NCBI RefSeq assembly: GCF_018390695.1
Contig: NZ_JAHBGF010000020.1
Coordinates: 62,001-126,000, forward strand
Reading direction: 5' to 3'
DNA from: Ancylobacter sonchi
Lineage (GTDB): Bacteria; Pseudomonadota; Alphaproteobacteria; Rhizobiales; Xanthobacteraceae
DNA length: 64,000 bases
The notes beneath the pieces are model-generated. The model had not been told where the DNA came from. It searched no databases and saw only the letters and a list, made by a program, of their open reading frames with translations. Position 1 is the stretch's first letter. Every line of letters starts with the position of its first letter. A program made the translations under genes and the position numbers. This document shows, one piece after another, positions 16,756-28,377 of this stretch.

Positions 16756-17976
16756 TCATCGGCGCGGGGCGACATGTTCCGGCCGGAAGCCGAGGCCGAT
16801 CAGGCGGCCGGCGAGATGGGCGAGCACCGGCCAGCGGGCGATCGCCTTGAGGAAGCCCGGCGGCCCGCTGCGGTTGGCGCTCTTCGGCTTGTTCGGATTG
16901 CGCCGCATCATCAGCTGGATCTTCTGCGTCGCCCAGGTGGGAAAACGCCGCCGCGCCTCCACCGCCGCGAGATCGGCATCGGCCAGCCGCCCGGCCTTCA
17001 GCGGCGCCGCGAGGCGGTTGGCCGCCGCCACCGCGTCCTGGATGGCGAGGTTTACTCCGACGCCGCCGATCGGCGACATGGCATGCGCTGCATCGCCGAT
17101 GCAGATCAATCCCGGACGCCACCAGCGCGTCAGCCGGTCGATGCGCACGCTGAGCAGGTGGATGTCGTCCCAGGAGGCGATCTCGCCGGCTCGTTCGGCC
17201 GGCAGCGGCGAAATGGCGGCGACGGCGGCGCGGAACGCGTCGAGCCCCTGCGCCTTCACGTCAGTGAAGCTGCCTTTGCGTACCACATAGCCGCATTGCC
17301 AGTAATCGCCGCGGTCGATGAGCACGAAACCTTGCCGCGGGCCGGCATGCGCCATCGCCGGCACGGGATCGTCGGGCCGACGTGACAGCCGGAACCACAG
17401 GACATCGCTCGGGCTGCCGAATTGCGTCACCTCGAGCCCGGCGAGCCCGCGCACCCGCGAGCCGCGCCCGTCGGCGCCGACGGTGAGCGCGGCGCGGATC
17501 GCGCGCTCGCCCTCGGGCGTGCGGATGACGAGGCCGTTCACCCGGCCGGCCTCCTCGACGAGGCCAGTCACCTCGGCGTTCATGACGAGCCGGAAGCCGG
17601 GATGGCGGCTCGCCTCGCGGGCGAGGAAGGCCAGGAAATCCCATTGCGGCATGAAGGCGATGAAGCGCGAGCGCACCGGCAGCCGCGAAAAATCGGCGAG
17701 GGTGACGTCGGCGCCGGCGATCTCGGCATGCAGGGTCGGCGCCCGGGTGTGCGGCAGCTCCAGCAGCGCCTCGGCGAGGCCGAGCTCGTGCATCACCTCC
17801 AGCGTCGAGGGGTGGATGGTGTCGCCGCGAAAATCGCGCAGGAAATCGCCGTGCTTTTCCACCAGCGTCACCGCGAGCCCGGCGCGGGCCAGCAGCAGCG
17901 CCAGCATCAGGCCGGCCGGGCCGGCCCCGGCGATGACGCAGTCGGTGTCGGGGTCGTTGCGGTGGGGCGCGGGCAT
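16756..17976 (-). CDS. FAD-dependent monooxygenase (UbiH/PHBH-like fold)
   Basis: The 406-residue group A flavin monooxygenase-type protein has GAGPAGLMLALLLARAG (residues about 16-32), a substrate-side motif DFLRDFRGDTIHPSTLEVM, DG motif VGADGRGSRVRG and GD motif CIGDAAHAMSPIGGVGVN. The C-terminus is basic and may bind membranes. The ATG at 17976 fits the conserved start. It is divergent from hutC across a 201-base gap that carries a HutC-like box, so histidine or urocanate may control it. Substrate unknown; an aromatic or imidazole-related compound is a guess from context. Confidence 0.82.
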   Translation of the reverse strand: MPAPHRNDPDTDCVIAGAGPAGLMLALLLARAGLAVTLVEKHGDFLRDFRGDTIHPSTLEVMHELGLAEALLELPHTRAPTLHAEIAGADVTLADFSRLPVRSRFIAFMPQWDFLAFLAREASRHPGFRLVMNAEVTGLVEEAGRVNGLVIRTPEGERAIRAALTVGADGRGSRVRGLAGLEVTQFGSPSDVLWFRLSRRPDDPVPAMAHAGPRQGFVLIDRGDYWQCGYVVRKGSFTDVKAQGLDAFRAAVAAISPLPAERAGEIASWDDIHLLSVRIDRLTRWWRPGLICIGDAAHAMSPIGGVGVNLAIQDAVAAANRLAAPLKAGRLADADLAAVEARRRFPTWATQKIQLMMRRNPNKPKSANRSGPPGFLKAIARWPVLAHLAGRLIGLGFRPEHVAPRR

Positions 17977-18075
17977 GGCGACGGCTCTCTGGCGGGCGGC
18001 AGGGCGAGATGGGCGGGGATGCCGCCGCGCGGTCGCGGCGCGAAGGCCGCTTATGCATTGGCAGGGGCGGCGCTC

Positions 18076-18087
18076 ATGTCTACACAT
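18076..18087. promoter_or_regulatory. Candidate HutC operator between FAD monooxygenase and hutC
   Basis: ATGTCTACACAT matches the perfect operator at 24867 (ATGTATATACAT core) in 10 of 12 positions and keeps both outer half-sites. It sits 91 bases before the GTG of hutC and 100 bases before the ATG of the divergent monooxygenase, as expected for autoregulation and possibly for control of the monooxygenase. Confidence 0.5.
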
Positions 18088-18177
18088 ATGCATCAGGGCC
18101 GCGCGCGGGCAAGGCACGTGGGCGAGCACGCGGGGCAAGGTGCCGGGACGCGCGGCGTCTGGAGGAGTGGTTCGGGA

Positions 18178-18930
18178 GTGGCTGCCGGAGTGAGCGTTTC
18201 CGCCAAGGCCGTGGCGCCGGCCGAGCCGACCACGCTGCACCAGCGCATCCGCGCCGATCTAGAGGGCAAGATCCTCTCCGGCGAATGGAAGCCCGGGCAT
18301 CGCATTCCCTTCGAGCACGAGCTGATGGCGCATTATGGCTGCGCCCGCATGACGGTTAACAAGGTGATTGCCGGGCTGGTGGCGGCCGGCCTGATCGAGC
18401 GGCGCCGGCGGGCGGGCTCCTTCGTCATCGAGCCGCGCATCCAGTCGGCGGTGCTGGAGATTCCCGACCTCGCCAACGAGATCGCCGCGCGCGGCGAGAC
18501 CTATGGCTACCGCCTGCTGTCGCGGCGGGTGCGCGGCGCCGGCGGCACCGATCCGGCCGAGAGCGGCATGACGGCCGGCGAGGGGGTGGTGGAACTGCGC
18601 TGCCTGCATCTCGCCAATGGCCGGCCGCTGGCGGTGGAGGACCGGCTGATCGCGCTCGCCGTGGTGCCGGAGGCGGCGGAGGTGGATTTCTCGCACACCG
18701 CGCCGGGCTCCTGGCTGCTCGGCCATGTGCCGTGGACGGCGGCCGAGCACCGCATCTCGGCGCTGGGCGCCGGCACGCGCGAGGCGCGCGAGCTCGACGT
18801 CGCCAAGGGCACGCCGTGCCTGTGCCTGGAGCGACGCACCTTCCGCGCCGAGCAGACCATCACCTATGCGCGCCAGCTGTTCCGCGGCGACGCCTACAAC
18901 CTCGTCGCCAATTTCTCGCCCAAGGGGTGA
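18178..18930 (+). CDS. hutC: Histidine utilisation repressor HutC (GntR family)
   Basis: The 250-residue regulator has a GntR winged helix (LHQRIRADLEGKILSGEWKPGHRIPFEHELMAHYGCARMTVNKVIAGLVAAGLIERRRRAGSF split over residues about 20-85) and a UTRA ligand domain ending QTITYARQLFRGDAYNLVANFSP, typical of HutC, which senses urocanate. GTG 18178 is preceded at 10 bases by GGAGGAG; a second GTG at 18190 is possible. It is convergent with hutD (14 bases between stops) and divergent from the FAD monooxygenase. It presumably represses hutDUGHI, hutF and itself through the TATGTATATACATA-type operators. Confidence 0.93.
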   Translation: MAAGVSVSAKAVAPAEPTTLHQRIRADLEGKILSGEWKPGHRIPFEHELMAHYGCARMTVNKVIAGLVAAGLIERRRRAGSFVIEPRIQSAVLEIPDLANEIAARGETYGYRLLSRRVRGAGGTDPAESGMTAGEGVVELRCLHLANGRPLAVEDRLIALAVVPEAAEVDFSHTAPGSWLLGHVPWTAAEHRISALGAGTREARELDVAKGTPCLCLERRTFRAEQTITYARQLFRGDAYNLVANFSPKG

Positions 18931-18944
18931 GGGGCGGGTGCCGC

Positions 18945-19559
18945 TCAGGCGCTCGCCGGCCGGAACCGGACCAGGAAGAATTCTGCGGGACCGTCGGGGA
19001 AGAGCGTCGCTTCCCCGTCGAGAAAGGCGGCATCGTCGCGGCCGAGCACCGTGCGCGTGTCGCCGGCGGCGAGGGCGAGGCCGTCGCTGCGGCTGATCAC
19101 CAGCGTTACCGCGCCGTCCGGCGCTATTTTCACCGTCTCTGAGGTGGCGAAGCGGGTGAGGAGGTGGGCGAAGACGCCGCGCCGGCTCATCACGTTGAGG
19201 TCGCGCACCGGGCCGCCGAGCAGCCGCGCGGACACGGCGATGTCGGCGGGAAAGGCCAGAGGCGGGCCGGCGCGGGTGACGAGGGCCTCGCCGGTTCCCT
19301 CGCCTGTCGCCTCGTTCATGCCCTCAATGGCGAGGCCGACCCCTTCGCCGTCGAGGATCGCCAGCGTGCGGTCGATGCCGTCGAAGCGGGAGAACGGCCC
19401 GTCCTCCGCGACATCGGCCATGCTGACGCGCCAGTCGAAATCGCCGAGCCCGGCGCCCGGCGGGAACACCGCGATCTCGGTGGTCGAGCCGGCGCCGTTC
19501 TTCCAGCGCATCACCCGGTGATCGGCGGCGCGCAACACCCGGATCATCGGCGACCCCAT
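18945..19559 (-). CDS. hutD: HutD family protein
   Basis: The 204-residue cupin-fold protein has the HutD opening MIRVLRAADHRVMRWKNGAG, then TEIAVFPPGAG, FDWRVSMADVAEDGPFSRFDGIDRTLAILDGEG and NVMSRR. HutD proteins are not enzymes of the route; in Pseudomonas HutD is thought to set an upper level on hut induction. ATG 19559 starts 8 bases after the hutU stop; ATG 19547, with GGGG upstream and the usual MIRVL start, is equally possible. It is the last gene of the minus-strand hut operon. Confidence 0.88.
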   Translation of the reverse strand: MGSPMIRVLRAADHRVMRWKNGAGSTTEIAVFPPGAGLGDFDWRVSMADVAEDGPFSRFDGIDRTLAILDGEGVGLAIEGMNEATGEGTGEALVTRAGPPLAFPADIAVSARLLGGPVRDLNVMSRRGVFAHLLTRFATSETVKIAPDGAVTLVISRSDGLALAAGDTRTVLGRDDAAFLDGEATLFPDGPAEFFLVRFRPASA

Positions 19560-19566
19560 GGCGGGC

Positions 19567-21234
<1,668 letters not shown>

Positions 21235-21244
21235 GGAGAGCTCC

Positions 21245-22063
21245 TCAGGCGTGCGAGCGTGCGAAGGCAAGGCACGCCTCGAAGATGGCGACGAGCGCGG
21301 AACGGACGGGGGCAGCGTAGGCGGGATCATAGGGCGCCGGCCAGTTGTCCGGGCCGACGGGGCCGGCCGGGTCCGGCATGTAGGTGCGGCAGGCGAGCTC
21401 CATCTGCACCGCATGCACGCCGCGTTCCGGCGCGCCGTAGTGGCGGGTGATGTAGCCGCCCTTGAAGCGGCCATTGCTGACGCGCGAGAAGGCGGTGGCG
21501 TCGCAGATCGCCTCGACGGCGGTCTGCAGCGCCGGCGCACAGCTGGCGCCGGAATTGGTGCCGATGTTGAAGTTCGGCAGCGTGCCCTCGAACAGGCGCG
21601 GGATCACCGAGCGGATCGAGTGGCAGTCATACAGCACCACCGTGCCGTGGACGGCGCGGGCATGCTCGATCTCCGCCGACAGGGCGGCGTGATAGGGATC
21701 GAAATACGCCGCGCGGCGGGCGGCGACGTCCGGGCCCTTGCCGGGCTGGTAGAGCGGCTCGCCGTCGAAACTGGTGGTCGGGCACAGCTCGGTGGTCGCC
21801 TGCCCCGGATAGAGCGAGACGCCGGAGGGATCGCGGTTGACGTCGATGGCGGTGCGGGAGATCGCGGTGCGCACCACGCTGGCGCCCATGCCGGCGGCGA
21901 AGTCGTAGAGCTGCTCGATCCACCAGTCGCAATCCTTGCGCGCCAGCCAGGGCGAGACGAGGTCGCCGGCGATCGCGTCGGGGAGGTCGGTGCCGGTGTG
22001 CGGCAGCGAGACGACGAGCGGGGCGGTGCCGCGAATGACGGTGAGGAAGTCGGGGTGGGTCAT
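21245..22063 (-). CDS. hutG: N-formylglutamate deformylase
   Basis: The 272-residue FGase-family amidohydrolase gives glutamate and formate in the last step of the five-step histidine route. Motifs: [63 protein letters not shown] and the C-terminal [12 protein letters not shown]. It needs HutF (24930-26279) to make its substrate, and that gene is present. The ATG 22063 is 3 bases beyond the hutH stop, with GGGGAG upstream; it is in the hut operon between hutH and hutU. Confidence 0.95.
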   Translation of the reverse strand: MTHPDFLTVIRGTAPLVVSLPHTGTDLPDAIAGDLVSPWLARKDCDWWIEQLYDFAAGMGASVVRTAISRTAIDVNRDPSGVSLYPGQATTELCPTTSFDGEPLYQPGKGPDVAARRAAYFDPYHAALSAEIEHARAVHGTVVLYDCHSIRSVIPRLFEGTLPNFNIGTNSGASCAPALQTAVEAICDATAFSRVSNGRFKGGYITRHYGAPERGVHAVQMELACRTYMPDPAGPVGPDNWPAPYDPAYAAPVRSALVAIFEACLAFARSHA

Positions 22064-22068
22064 GCCGC

Positions 22069-23604
22069 TCACTCCCCGCTGATGGCCGGCAGCAGGCCGG
22101 CGGCCAGCGCGGCGATGGCGCCGGAGCGGATGAGCGCGTTCGCCACCTCCATGTCGGGGGCGAAATAGCGGTCGTCGTCGAGATGCGGCACCTCGGCGCG
22201 CAGGGTGGCGCGCACCGTCTCGAGCACCGGCGAGGAGGCGAGCGGCTGATGGAAGTCGCAGCCCTGCGCGCCGGCCAGCAATTCGATGCCGATCACCGCC
22301 ACCGCGTTCTCCACCATGCCCAGCAGGCGGCGGGCGCCGTGCGCGGCCATGGAGACGTGATCTTCCTGGTTCGCCGAGGTGGGGATGGAATCGACGCTGG
22401 CCGGATAGGCCTTCTGTTTGTTCTCCGAGACCAGGGCGGCCGCCGTCACCTGCGGGATCATGAAGCCGGAGTTGAGGCCGGGCTTGGGGGTGAGGAAGGC
22501 CGGCATGCCCGACAGCGCCGGATCGACCAGCATGGCGATGCGCCGTTCGGCCAGCGAGCCGATCTCGCACACGGCGAGGGCGATCATGTCGGCGGCGAAG
22601 GCCACCGGCTCGGCGTGGAAATTGCCGCCGGACAGGGCGACGCCGTCCTCGGCGAAGATCAGCGGGTTGTCGGAGACGCCGTTGGCCTCGGTCTCCAGCG
22701 TGGTGGCCGCCTGTCTGAGCACGTCGAGCGCCGCGCCCATCACCTGCGGCTGGCAGCGCAGGCAATAGGGGTCCTGCACCCGCTCGTCGCCGACGAGATG
22801 CGAGGCGCGGATCGCCGAGCCGGCCATCAGGCGGCGCAGCGCGTCGGCGGTCTCGATCTGGCCCTTATGCCGGCGCAGCGCGTGGATGCGCGGATCGAAG
22901 GGCGCGTCGGAACCGCGCGCCGCATCGGTGGAGAGCGCGCCGGTGACCAGCGCCGAGCGGTAGAGGTTCTCCGCCTCGAACAGCCCGGCCAGCGCGTTGG
23001 CGGTGGAGAACTGCGTGCCGTTGAGCAGAGCGAGGCCTTCCTTCGGCCCGAGATCGACCGGCTTCAGGCCGGCATCGGCCAGCGCGACAGCGGCCGGCAG
23101 GCGGGTGCCGTCGACGAAGATCTCGCCGACGCCGATCAGCGTGGTGGTCATGTGCGACAGCGGGGCGAGGTCGCCGGAGGCGCCGACCGAGCCCTGGCAG
23201 GGCACCACCGGGGTGAGTCCCTTCGCCAGCATGGCTTCCAGCAGCGCCAGCGTCTTCGGCTGGATGCCCGACGCGCCCTGCGCGAGGCTGGCGAGCTTCA
23301 GCGCCATCATCAGCCGCGCGACGGGGATCGGCATCGGCTCGCCGACGCCGGCGGCGTGCGACAGCACGATGTTGCGCTGGAGCGTGGCGAGGTCGGCATC
23401 GCCGATGCGTACCGTGGCGAGCTTTCCGAAGCCGGTATTGATGCCGTAGACGGGTTCGCCCTTGGCCAGGATGTCGGCGACCGCCTTGGCGGAGCGTTCC
23501 ACCGCCGGCAGGCAGGCGGCATCGAGCCGGGCGCTGGCGCCGCGATAGATGGCGCGCCACTCCGCGAGGGGGACGGCGCCGGGCTTCAGGACGATCTCGC
23601 TCAT
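22069..23604 (-). CDS. hutH: Histidine ammonia-lyase
   Basis: The 511-residue histidase deaminates histidine to urocanate. The Ala-Ser-Gly that cyclises to the MIO cofactor is in [15 protein letters not shown] (about residue 143). Other family marks are [45 protein letters not shown] and the QEDHVSM box. ATG 23604 overlaps the hutI stop by 4 bases, and GAGGGGGAA precedes it. Cytosolic first enzyme of the route. Confidence 0.97.
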   Translation of the reverse strand: MSEIVLKPGAVPLAEWRAIYRGASARLDAACLPAVERSAKAVADILAKGEPVYGINTGFGKLATVRIGDADLATLQRNIVLSHAAGVGEPMPIPVARLMMALKLASLAQGASGIQPKTLALLEAMLAKGLTPVVPCQGSVGASGDLAPLSHMTTTLIGVGEIFVDGTRLPAAVALADAGLKPVDLGPKEGLALLNGTQFSTANALAGLFEAENLYRSALVTGALSTDAARGSDAPFDPRIHALRRHKGQIETADALRRLMAGSAIRASHLVGDERVQDPYCLRCQPQVMGAALDVLRQAATTLETEANGVSDNPLIFAEDGVALSGGNFHAEPVAFAADMIALAVCEIGSLAERRIAMLVDPALSGMPAFLTPKPGLNSGFMIPQVTAAALVSENKQKAYPASVDSIPTSANQEDHVSMAAHGARRLLGMVENAVAVIGIELLAGAQGCDFHQPLASSPVLETVRATLRAEVPHLDDDRYFAPDMEVANALIRSGAIAALAAGLLPAISGE

Positions 23605-24803
23605 TTCCCCCTCCACACCCGCGCATGAAGCGGGTTGAAACCCATGCGGTAGACCAGCTCGGCCGGGCGCTCGATGTCCCAGATCGCGAGGTCGCACTGT
23701 TTGCCGGCCGCGAGCGTGCCGATGCTGTCGAGCCGGCCCAGCGCGCGGGCGGCCTCGCGCGTCACCCCGGCGAGGCACTCGTCCACCGTCAGGCGGAACA
23801 GCGTCGCTCCCATGTTCATGGTGAGCAAGAGCGAGGTGAGCGGCGAGGTGCCGGGATTGCAGTCGGTGGCCAGCGCGATCTTTGTGCCGTGCGCGCGGAA
23901 GAGATCGACCGGCGGCAGCTTCGTCTCGCGGATGAAGTAGAAGGCGCCGGGCAGCAGCACCGCCACCGTGCCGGCCTTCGCCATGGCGCTCGCGCCGTCG
24001 GCGTCGGTGTGCTCGAGATGGTCGGCGGAGAGCGCGCCGAACTCGGCCGCCAGCTTCGCGCCGTGCAGGTTGGAGAGCTGGTCGGCATGCAGCTTCACCG
24101 GCAGGCCGAGCTCGCGGGCGGCAACGAACAGGCGGGCGACCTCGTCCGGCGAGAAGGCGATGCCCTCGCAGAAGGCGTCGACGGCGTCGGCGAGCTTCTC
24201 GGCGGCGATGCGCGGCAGCAGGGCGATGACCTGATCGATATAGGTGGCCTTGTCGCCCTTGGCCTCCGGCGGCAGCGCGTGGGCGCCGAGATAGGTCGTG
24301 GCGACCGAGACCGGGCGGGCCTGCCCGAGGGCGCGGGCGGCCCGGAGGCTCTTCAGCTCGGCCTCGTCGGACAGGCCATAGCCGGACTTCACCTCGACGG
24401 TGGTGACGCCCTCGGCGATCAGCGCGTCGAGCCGGCGCAGCGCTGCGGCGACGAGATCGGCCTCGCTGGCGGCCCGTGTGGCCTTCATGGTGGAGACGAT
24501 GCCGCCGCCGGCGCGGGCGATCTCCTCATAGGAGGCACCGGCGAGCCGCAGCTCGAATTCATGCGCGCGATCGCCGCCGAAGACGAGATGGGTGTGGCAG
24601 TCGATCAGTCCCGGCGTGATCCAGCGGCCCTCGACGTCGATGGTCTCCGCCGCCTCGAAGGCGGGCGCCTCGGCGGCCGGGCCGGCATAGAGAATGCGGC
24701 CGTCCGCCGCCGCGATCAGGCCGTCCTCGACGATGCCGAGCCCCGGCCGGGCCTCGTCGAGGGTGGCGAGGCGGGCACCGCGCCAGATACGCTCGCATCT
24801 CAT
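23601..24803 (-). CDS. hutI: Imidazolonepropionase
   Basis: The 400-residue amidohydrolase opens imidazolonepropionate to N-formimidoyl-glutamate. Metal motif [20 protein letters not shown] lies near residue 70. [44 protein letters not shown] and the terminal metal Asp in [11 protein letters not shown] follow. The start is ATG 24803, just inside the divergent hutI-hutF region, so hutI is the first gene of the hutIHGUD transcript under the operator at 24867-24880. Confidence 0.97.
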   Translation of the reverse strand: MRCERIWRGARLATLDEARPGLGIVEDGLIAAADGRILYAGPAAEAPAFEAAETIDVEGRWITPGLIDCHTHLVFGGDRAHEFELRLAGASYEEIARAGGGIVSTMKATRAASEADLVAAALRRLDALIAEGVTTVEVKSGYGLSDEAELKSLRAARALGQARPVSVATTYLGAHALPPEAKGDKATYIDQVIALLPRIAAEKLADAVDAFCEGIAFSPDEVARLFVAARELGLPVKLHADQLSNLHGAKLAAEFGALSADHLEHTDADGASAMAKAGTVAVLLPGAFYFIRETKLPPVDLFRAHGTKIALATDCNPGTSPLTSLLLTMNMGATLFRLTVDECLAGVTREAARALGRLDSIGTLAAGKQCDLAIWDIERPAELVYRMGFNPLHARVWRGK

Positions 24804-24866
24804 GTCCGGAGGCCTCGCTAAGTCGTGGGCGTCGTCGTCGGGCAAAGTCGTTGGCAAGGGCGTCAA

Positions 24867-24880
24867 TATGTATATACATA
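24867..24880. promoter_or_regulatory. HutC operator in the hutI-hutF divergent promoter
   Basis: TATGTATATACATA is a perfect 14-base palindrome in an AT-rich patch between the divergent hutI (64 bases away) and hutF (50 bases away). It matches the TGTATATACA-type sites bound by HutC in other proteobacteria. One HutC dimer here could silence both transcription units. Confidence 0.85.
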
Positions 24881-24929
24881 AATTGGACAAGGGCGGCTTG
24901 TCCATATCGAATCTGCGAAAGGCGACGCG

Positions 24930-26279
24930 ATGACGGTGTTGTGGTGCGGCAGTGTGCTGCTTCCCGCGGGTTGGGCAAGCGATGTGCGTCTCACTCTGGC
25001 CGGCGGTCGCATCGCCGGGATCGCCGTCGGCGTGGCGCCGGAGCGCGGCGACGAGCGGCACGCGGTGGTGATTCCCGGCCTGCCGAACCTGCACAGCCAC
25101 GCTTTCCAGCGGGCGATGGCCGGGCTCACCGAGGTACGCGGCCCGGAGGGCGACAGTTTCTGGACCTGGCGCGACCAGATGTACCGCGCCGTCGACCGGC
25201 TCGATCCCGAGGATGTCGAGGCCATCGCCGCGCTCGCCTATGTCGAGATGCTGGAGGCCGGCTTCACCCGCGTCGGCGAGTTCCACTACCTGCACCACGA
25301 CCGCGACGGCACGCCCTATGCCGATGTCGGCGAACTCTCGCACCGCATCGCCGCCGCGGCGGGCGCGACCGGCATCGCGCTCACCTTGCTGCCGGTGTTC
25401 TACGCCCATGGCGGCTTCGGCGGGCAGGCGCCGGGCCACGGCCAGCGGCGCTTCCTCAACGATGTCGAACGCTTCGGCCGGCTGATGGAGAGCGCGGCGC
25501 GGGCGCTGGCGCCGCTGCCCGATGCGGTGCTCGGCCTCGCGCCGCACAGCCTGCGCGCCGCGACGGCGCAGGAGATCGCCGCCATCCTGCCGCTGACCGC
25601 CGGGCCGATCCACATCCATGTCGCCGAGCAGGTGAAGGAGGTGGAGGACTGCCTCGCCTTCTCCGGCACCCGGCCGGTCGACTATCTCTACGACCACGCG
25701 CCGGTGGATGAGCGCTGGTGCCTGATCCACGCCACCCACATGACCGAGGCGGAGACCGTGCGGCTGGCGGCGAGCGGCGCGGTGGCTGGGCTGTGCCCGA
25801 TCACCGAGGCCAATCTCGGCGACGGCATCTTCCCTGGACGGCGCTTCGCGGAAGCAGGCGGCCGCTATGGCGTCGGCTCGGATTCCAATGTGCGGATCGA
25901 CGCGGCGGAAGAGCTGCGGCTGCTGGAATATTCCCAGCGGCTCAGCGAGCGGGCGCGGAATGTGATGGCGCTCGAGCCGGGCGCCTCCACCGGGCGGCGG
26001 CTGTTCGACGCGGCGCTGGCGGGCGGCGCGCAGGCGCTGGGTGCCGAGGCGGGCATCGCGCTCGGCCGGCCGGCCGACCTCGTCAGCTTTGACGCCGGCA
26101 CGCCGTCGCTGCATGGCAAGCGGGGCGACGCGCTCCTCGACGGCTTCATCTTCGCCGGCGGCGCGCCGGTCGATGCGGTGTGGCGCAACGGCGCCAAGCT
26201 GGTCGAGGGCGGGCGCCACCAGGCGCGGGCGACGGTTGAGGCCGGCTACCGGCGGGTGCTCGACAAGCTGGCGGGCTGA
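24930..26279 (+). CDS. hutF: Formimidoylglutamate deiminase
   Basis: The 449-residue amidohydrolase removes ammonia from N-formimidoyl-glutamate to give N-formylglutamate, the HutG substrate. Motifs: [21 protein letters not shown] with the metal His pair (about residues 52-62), [46 protein letters not shown] and [11 protein letters not shown]. These match HutF rather than other deaminases. It is transcribed away from hutI across the HutC operator. The reductase-PAS gene follows 69 bases later behind its own regulatory box. Confidence 0.96.
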   Translation: MTVLWCGSVLLPAGWASDVRLTLAGGRIAGIAVGVAPERGDERHAVVIPGLPNLHSHAFQRAMAGLTEVRGPEGDSFWTWRDQMYRAVDRLDPEDVEAIAALAYVEMLEAGFTRVGEFHYLHHDRDGTPYADVGELSHRIAAAAGATGIALTLLPVFYAHGGFGGQAPGHGQRRFLNDVERFGRLMESAARALAPLPDAVLGLAPHSLRAATAQEIAAILPLTAGPIHIHVAEQVKEVEDCLAFSGTRPVDYLYDHAPVDERWCLIHATHMTEAETVRLAASGAVAGLCPITEANLGDGIFPGRRFAEAGGRYGVGSDSNVRIDAAEELRLLEYSQRLSERARNVMALEPGASTGRRLFDAALAGGAQALGAEAGIALGRPADLVSFDAGTPSLHGKRGDALLDGFIFAGGAPVDAVWRNGAKLVEGGRHQARATVEAGYRRVLDKLAG

Positions 26280-26313
26280 GCCCGCCGCTTCCGGGGTCGC
26301 CCCAATCTTGTAT

Positions 26314-26327
26314 TTGGTATACATCAA
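26314..26327. promoter_or_regulatory. FNR/NnrR-type box before the reductase-PAS gene
   Basis: TTGGTATACATCAA differs at one base from the CRP/FNR-family consensus TTGAT-N4-ATCAA and lies 22 bases before ATG 26349. NO- or oxygen-sensing regulators (FNR, NnrR, DNR) use such sites, which would fit an NO-related reductase. The right half (TATACAT) also resembles half a HutC site. The very short distance to the start would place the box on or downstream of a typical promoter. Confidence 0.4.
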
Positions 26328-26348
26328 ATCGGAGTGGAGGACGCTCCG

Positions 26349-27662
26349 ATGCGCAACGACGAACAGGCGGCAATGTCCGCCGCCCCGAATCAGGCTGGCG
26401 CCGCGAATCTTGCCGGCGCCACGCGCGACTACCGGATCAGCGCCCGTCGCAAGGAGAGTGAGATCATCACCTCCTTCGAGCTGACGCCGCTCGACGGCGC
26501 CGCCCCGCCGCCGCATGTCGCCGGGCAGTATCTGACGCTATTCGCCGACATTCCCGGCCTCGGCGAGGCGAAGCGCAACTACACCATCTCTACCGCGCCG
26601 AATGGCGATCATCTGCGCGTCTCGGTGAAGCGCGAGCCGCACGGCCAGGTGTCGCGCTGGCTGCACGACACCGCGCAGATCGGCACGCGGCTGGCGATCG
26701 CTCCGCCGGCTGGTACCTTCGTGCTGCCGGCGACCCGCGAGCGACCGATCGTGATGGTGAGCGGCGGCGTCGGCCTGACGCCGATGATCGCCATGCTGGA
26801 GGCGTTGGCGGCGGAGAAGGCCGATGTGCCCGTGCATTTCGTCCACTGCGCCCGCGACGGCGCGGTGCATGCCTTCGGCGGGCATGTGAAGGAGCTGGTG
26901 GCGGCGTTGCCCAACGCCCGCGCCACGATCTTCTACAGCCGACCCCGGCCTCAGGACCGGCAGGTCACGGATTTCGACGTCGCCGGCCGGGTGACGCTCG
27001 ACTGGCTGAAGGCTGAGACGCCGCTCGGCACGGCGGACCTTTATGTCTGCGGCCCGCTCGACTTCCTGCGCGCGCTGGTGCCGGCGCTGGCCGGCGCCGG
27101 TGTCGAGGCCGGACGGCTGCATTACGAATTCTTCGGGCCGGTCGAGGACCTGTTCGACGAGGCGGGCGGCGCGACAGCGGCGGTGCCGGCGACCGGAGGG
27201 ACGGCGATGGACTATCAGGCGACCGCCGCGGGCGGCTTCACCCGCGAGGAGATCGGCGACGGCCTGCTCGACAGTGCCGCCGACGCGGTGGTGGCGAGCG
27301 ACCGCGACGGGCGGATCGTGGTGTGGAACGCCGGTGCCGCGCGCATCTTCGGCTTCTCGGAGGCCGAGGCGCTCGGCCAGTCGCTCGACATCATCATCCC
27401 CGAGCCGTTCCGCGCCCGCCACTGGGAGGGTTATGCCGAGACCGTCGCCAGCGGCAAGAGCCGCTACGGCGCCGGCGACCTGCTCGCCGTGCCCGGCCTT
27501 ACCAGGGACGGACGGCGCATCTCGCTCGAATTCACCATCGTGCTGCTCAAGGATGCGGCAGGGGAGGTGCGTGGCATGGCCTCGGTGCTGCGCGACGTCA
27601 CCCGCCGCTTCGAGGAGACGCGGGCGCTGAAGAAAGAGCTGGCGGCGCTGAAGGGCGGCTGA
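26349..27662 (+). CDS. Flavohaemoglobin-type FAD/NAD(P)H reductase fused to a PAS domain
   Basis: Residues about 25-275 closely resemble the reductase half of Hmp: FAD motif [33 protein letters not shown] motif [46 protein letters not shown] and the terminal YEFFGPV. The globin half that precedes it in Hmp is absent. A PAS domain follows (residues about 300-425: [54 protein letters not shown]) and then a short helix. ATG 26349 has GGAGG 9 bases upstream. It lies before nasT-nasS; a separate globin is encoded 5.4 kb downstream in the nitrate operon. Likely roles: reductase for that globin, or redox-coupled sensor. Partner and ligand unknown. Confidence 0.82.
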   Translation: MRNDEQAAMSAAPNQAGAANLAGATRDYRISARRKESEIITSFELTPLDGAAPPPHVAGQYLTLFADIPGLGEAKRNYTISTAPNGDHLRVSVKREPHGQVSRWLHDTAQIGTRLAIAPPAGTFVLPATRERPIVMVSGGVGLTPMIAMLEALAAEKADVPVHFVHCARDGAVHAFGGHVKELVAALPNARATIFYSRPRPQDRQVTDFDVAGRVTLDWLKAETPLGTADLYVCGPLDFLRALVPALAGAGVEAGRLHYEFFGPVEDLFDEAGGATAAVPATGGTAMDYQATAAGGFTREEIGDGLLDSAADAVVASDRDGRIVVWNAGAARIFGFSEAEALGQSLDIIIPEPFRARHWEGYAETVASGKSRYGAGDLLAVPGLTRDGRRISLEFTIVLLKDAAGEVRGMASVLRDVTRRFEETRALKKELAALKGG

Positions 27663-27776
27663 CGGCCGCACCTGCCGGTTGCGGCCCGAGGCTTGCTTCG
27701 CAGGGCGGGATGTCCCACTGCGTGGTCCCGATGTTCCGTTGCCGTTCGCCGTCGAGTTCGATGATGACACCTTGCC

Positions 27777-28367
27777 ATGCCGGCTGATCCGGGACTGAAG
27801 ATCGTCATCGTCGACGAGAGTCCGCTGCGCGCCGCCGTGCTCGACGAGGGGCTGCGCGAGGCGGGCTACGTCAACGTGATCTGCCTGCCCGAGCGGCACA
27901 ATTTGCTGGCGCGGCTGCACGCCATCGACCCCGACGTGATCATCATCGACCTGGAGACCCCCTCGCGCGACGTGGTGGAGCAGATGTTCCAGGTGAGCCG
28001 CGAGGTGAAGCGGCCGGTGGCGATGTTCGTCGACCAGTCGGATTCTTCGACCATCGAGGCGGCGATCGACGCCGGCGTCTCCGCCTATATCGTCGACGGG
28101 CTGAAGAAGGAGCGGGTGAAGCCGATCCTCGACATGACCATCAGCCGCTTCCGCGCCTTCGCCAGGCTGCGCGAGGAGCTGGAGCAGACCAAGACCCAGC
28201 TCGAGGAACGCAAGACCATCGACCGCGCCAAGGGCATCCTGATGCGGCTGAAGGATCTCGACGAGGCCACCGCCTATGCGCTGATGCGGCGCACCGCGAT
28301 GAACGAGAAGAAGCGGCTCGTCGACATCGCCCAGTCCATCATCACCGCGGCGGACCTGCTGAAATGA
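27777..28367 (+). CDS. nasT: Nitrate-responsive ANTAR antiterminator NasT
   Basis: The 196-residue protein has an N-terminal receiver-like domain (KIVIVDESPLRAAVLDEGL, VIIIDLETPSRD, VAMFVDQSD), a coiled coil (LREELEQTKTQLEERKTID) and a C-terminal ANTAR RNA-binding domain (DRAKGILMRLKDLDEATAYALMRRTAMNEKKRLVDIAQSII). NasT binds paired hairpins in nitrate-gene leaders to prevent termination and is held inactive by NasS without nitrate. nasS follows 10 bases later. A leader matching its target is at 29733-29801. Confidence 0.95.
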   Translation: MPADPGLKIVIVDESPLRAAVLDEGLREAGYVNVICLPERHNLLARLHAIDPDVIIIDLETPSRDVVEQMFQVSREVKRPVAMFVDQSDSSTIEAAIDAGVSAYIVDGLKKERVKPILDMTISRFRAFARLREELEQTKTQLEERKTIDRAKGILMRLKDLDEATAYALMRRTAMNEKKRLVDIAQSIITAADLLK

Positions 28368-28377
28368 GACGGCAATC

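Noticed and set aside
16612-17385. Possible pentapeptide-repeat gene over the tandem array
   Set aside because: The repeat pattern lasts only about six units and the frame then runs antisense through the FAD monooxygenase; no ribosome-binding site.
23601-26516. Long 971-residue minus-strand frame covering hutI and running over hutF
   Set aside because: Only the part from 24803 down encodes a recognisable protein (HutI). The rest is antisense to hutF and crosses the operator region.
26349-27662. Annotating this gene as a complete flavohaemoprotein (hmp)
   Set aside because: No globin sequence precedes the FAD domain; the start has its own ribosome-binding site and regulatory box.
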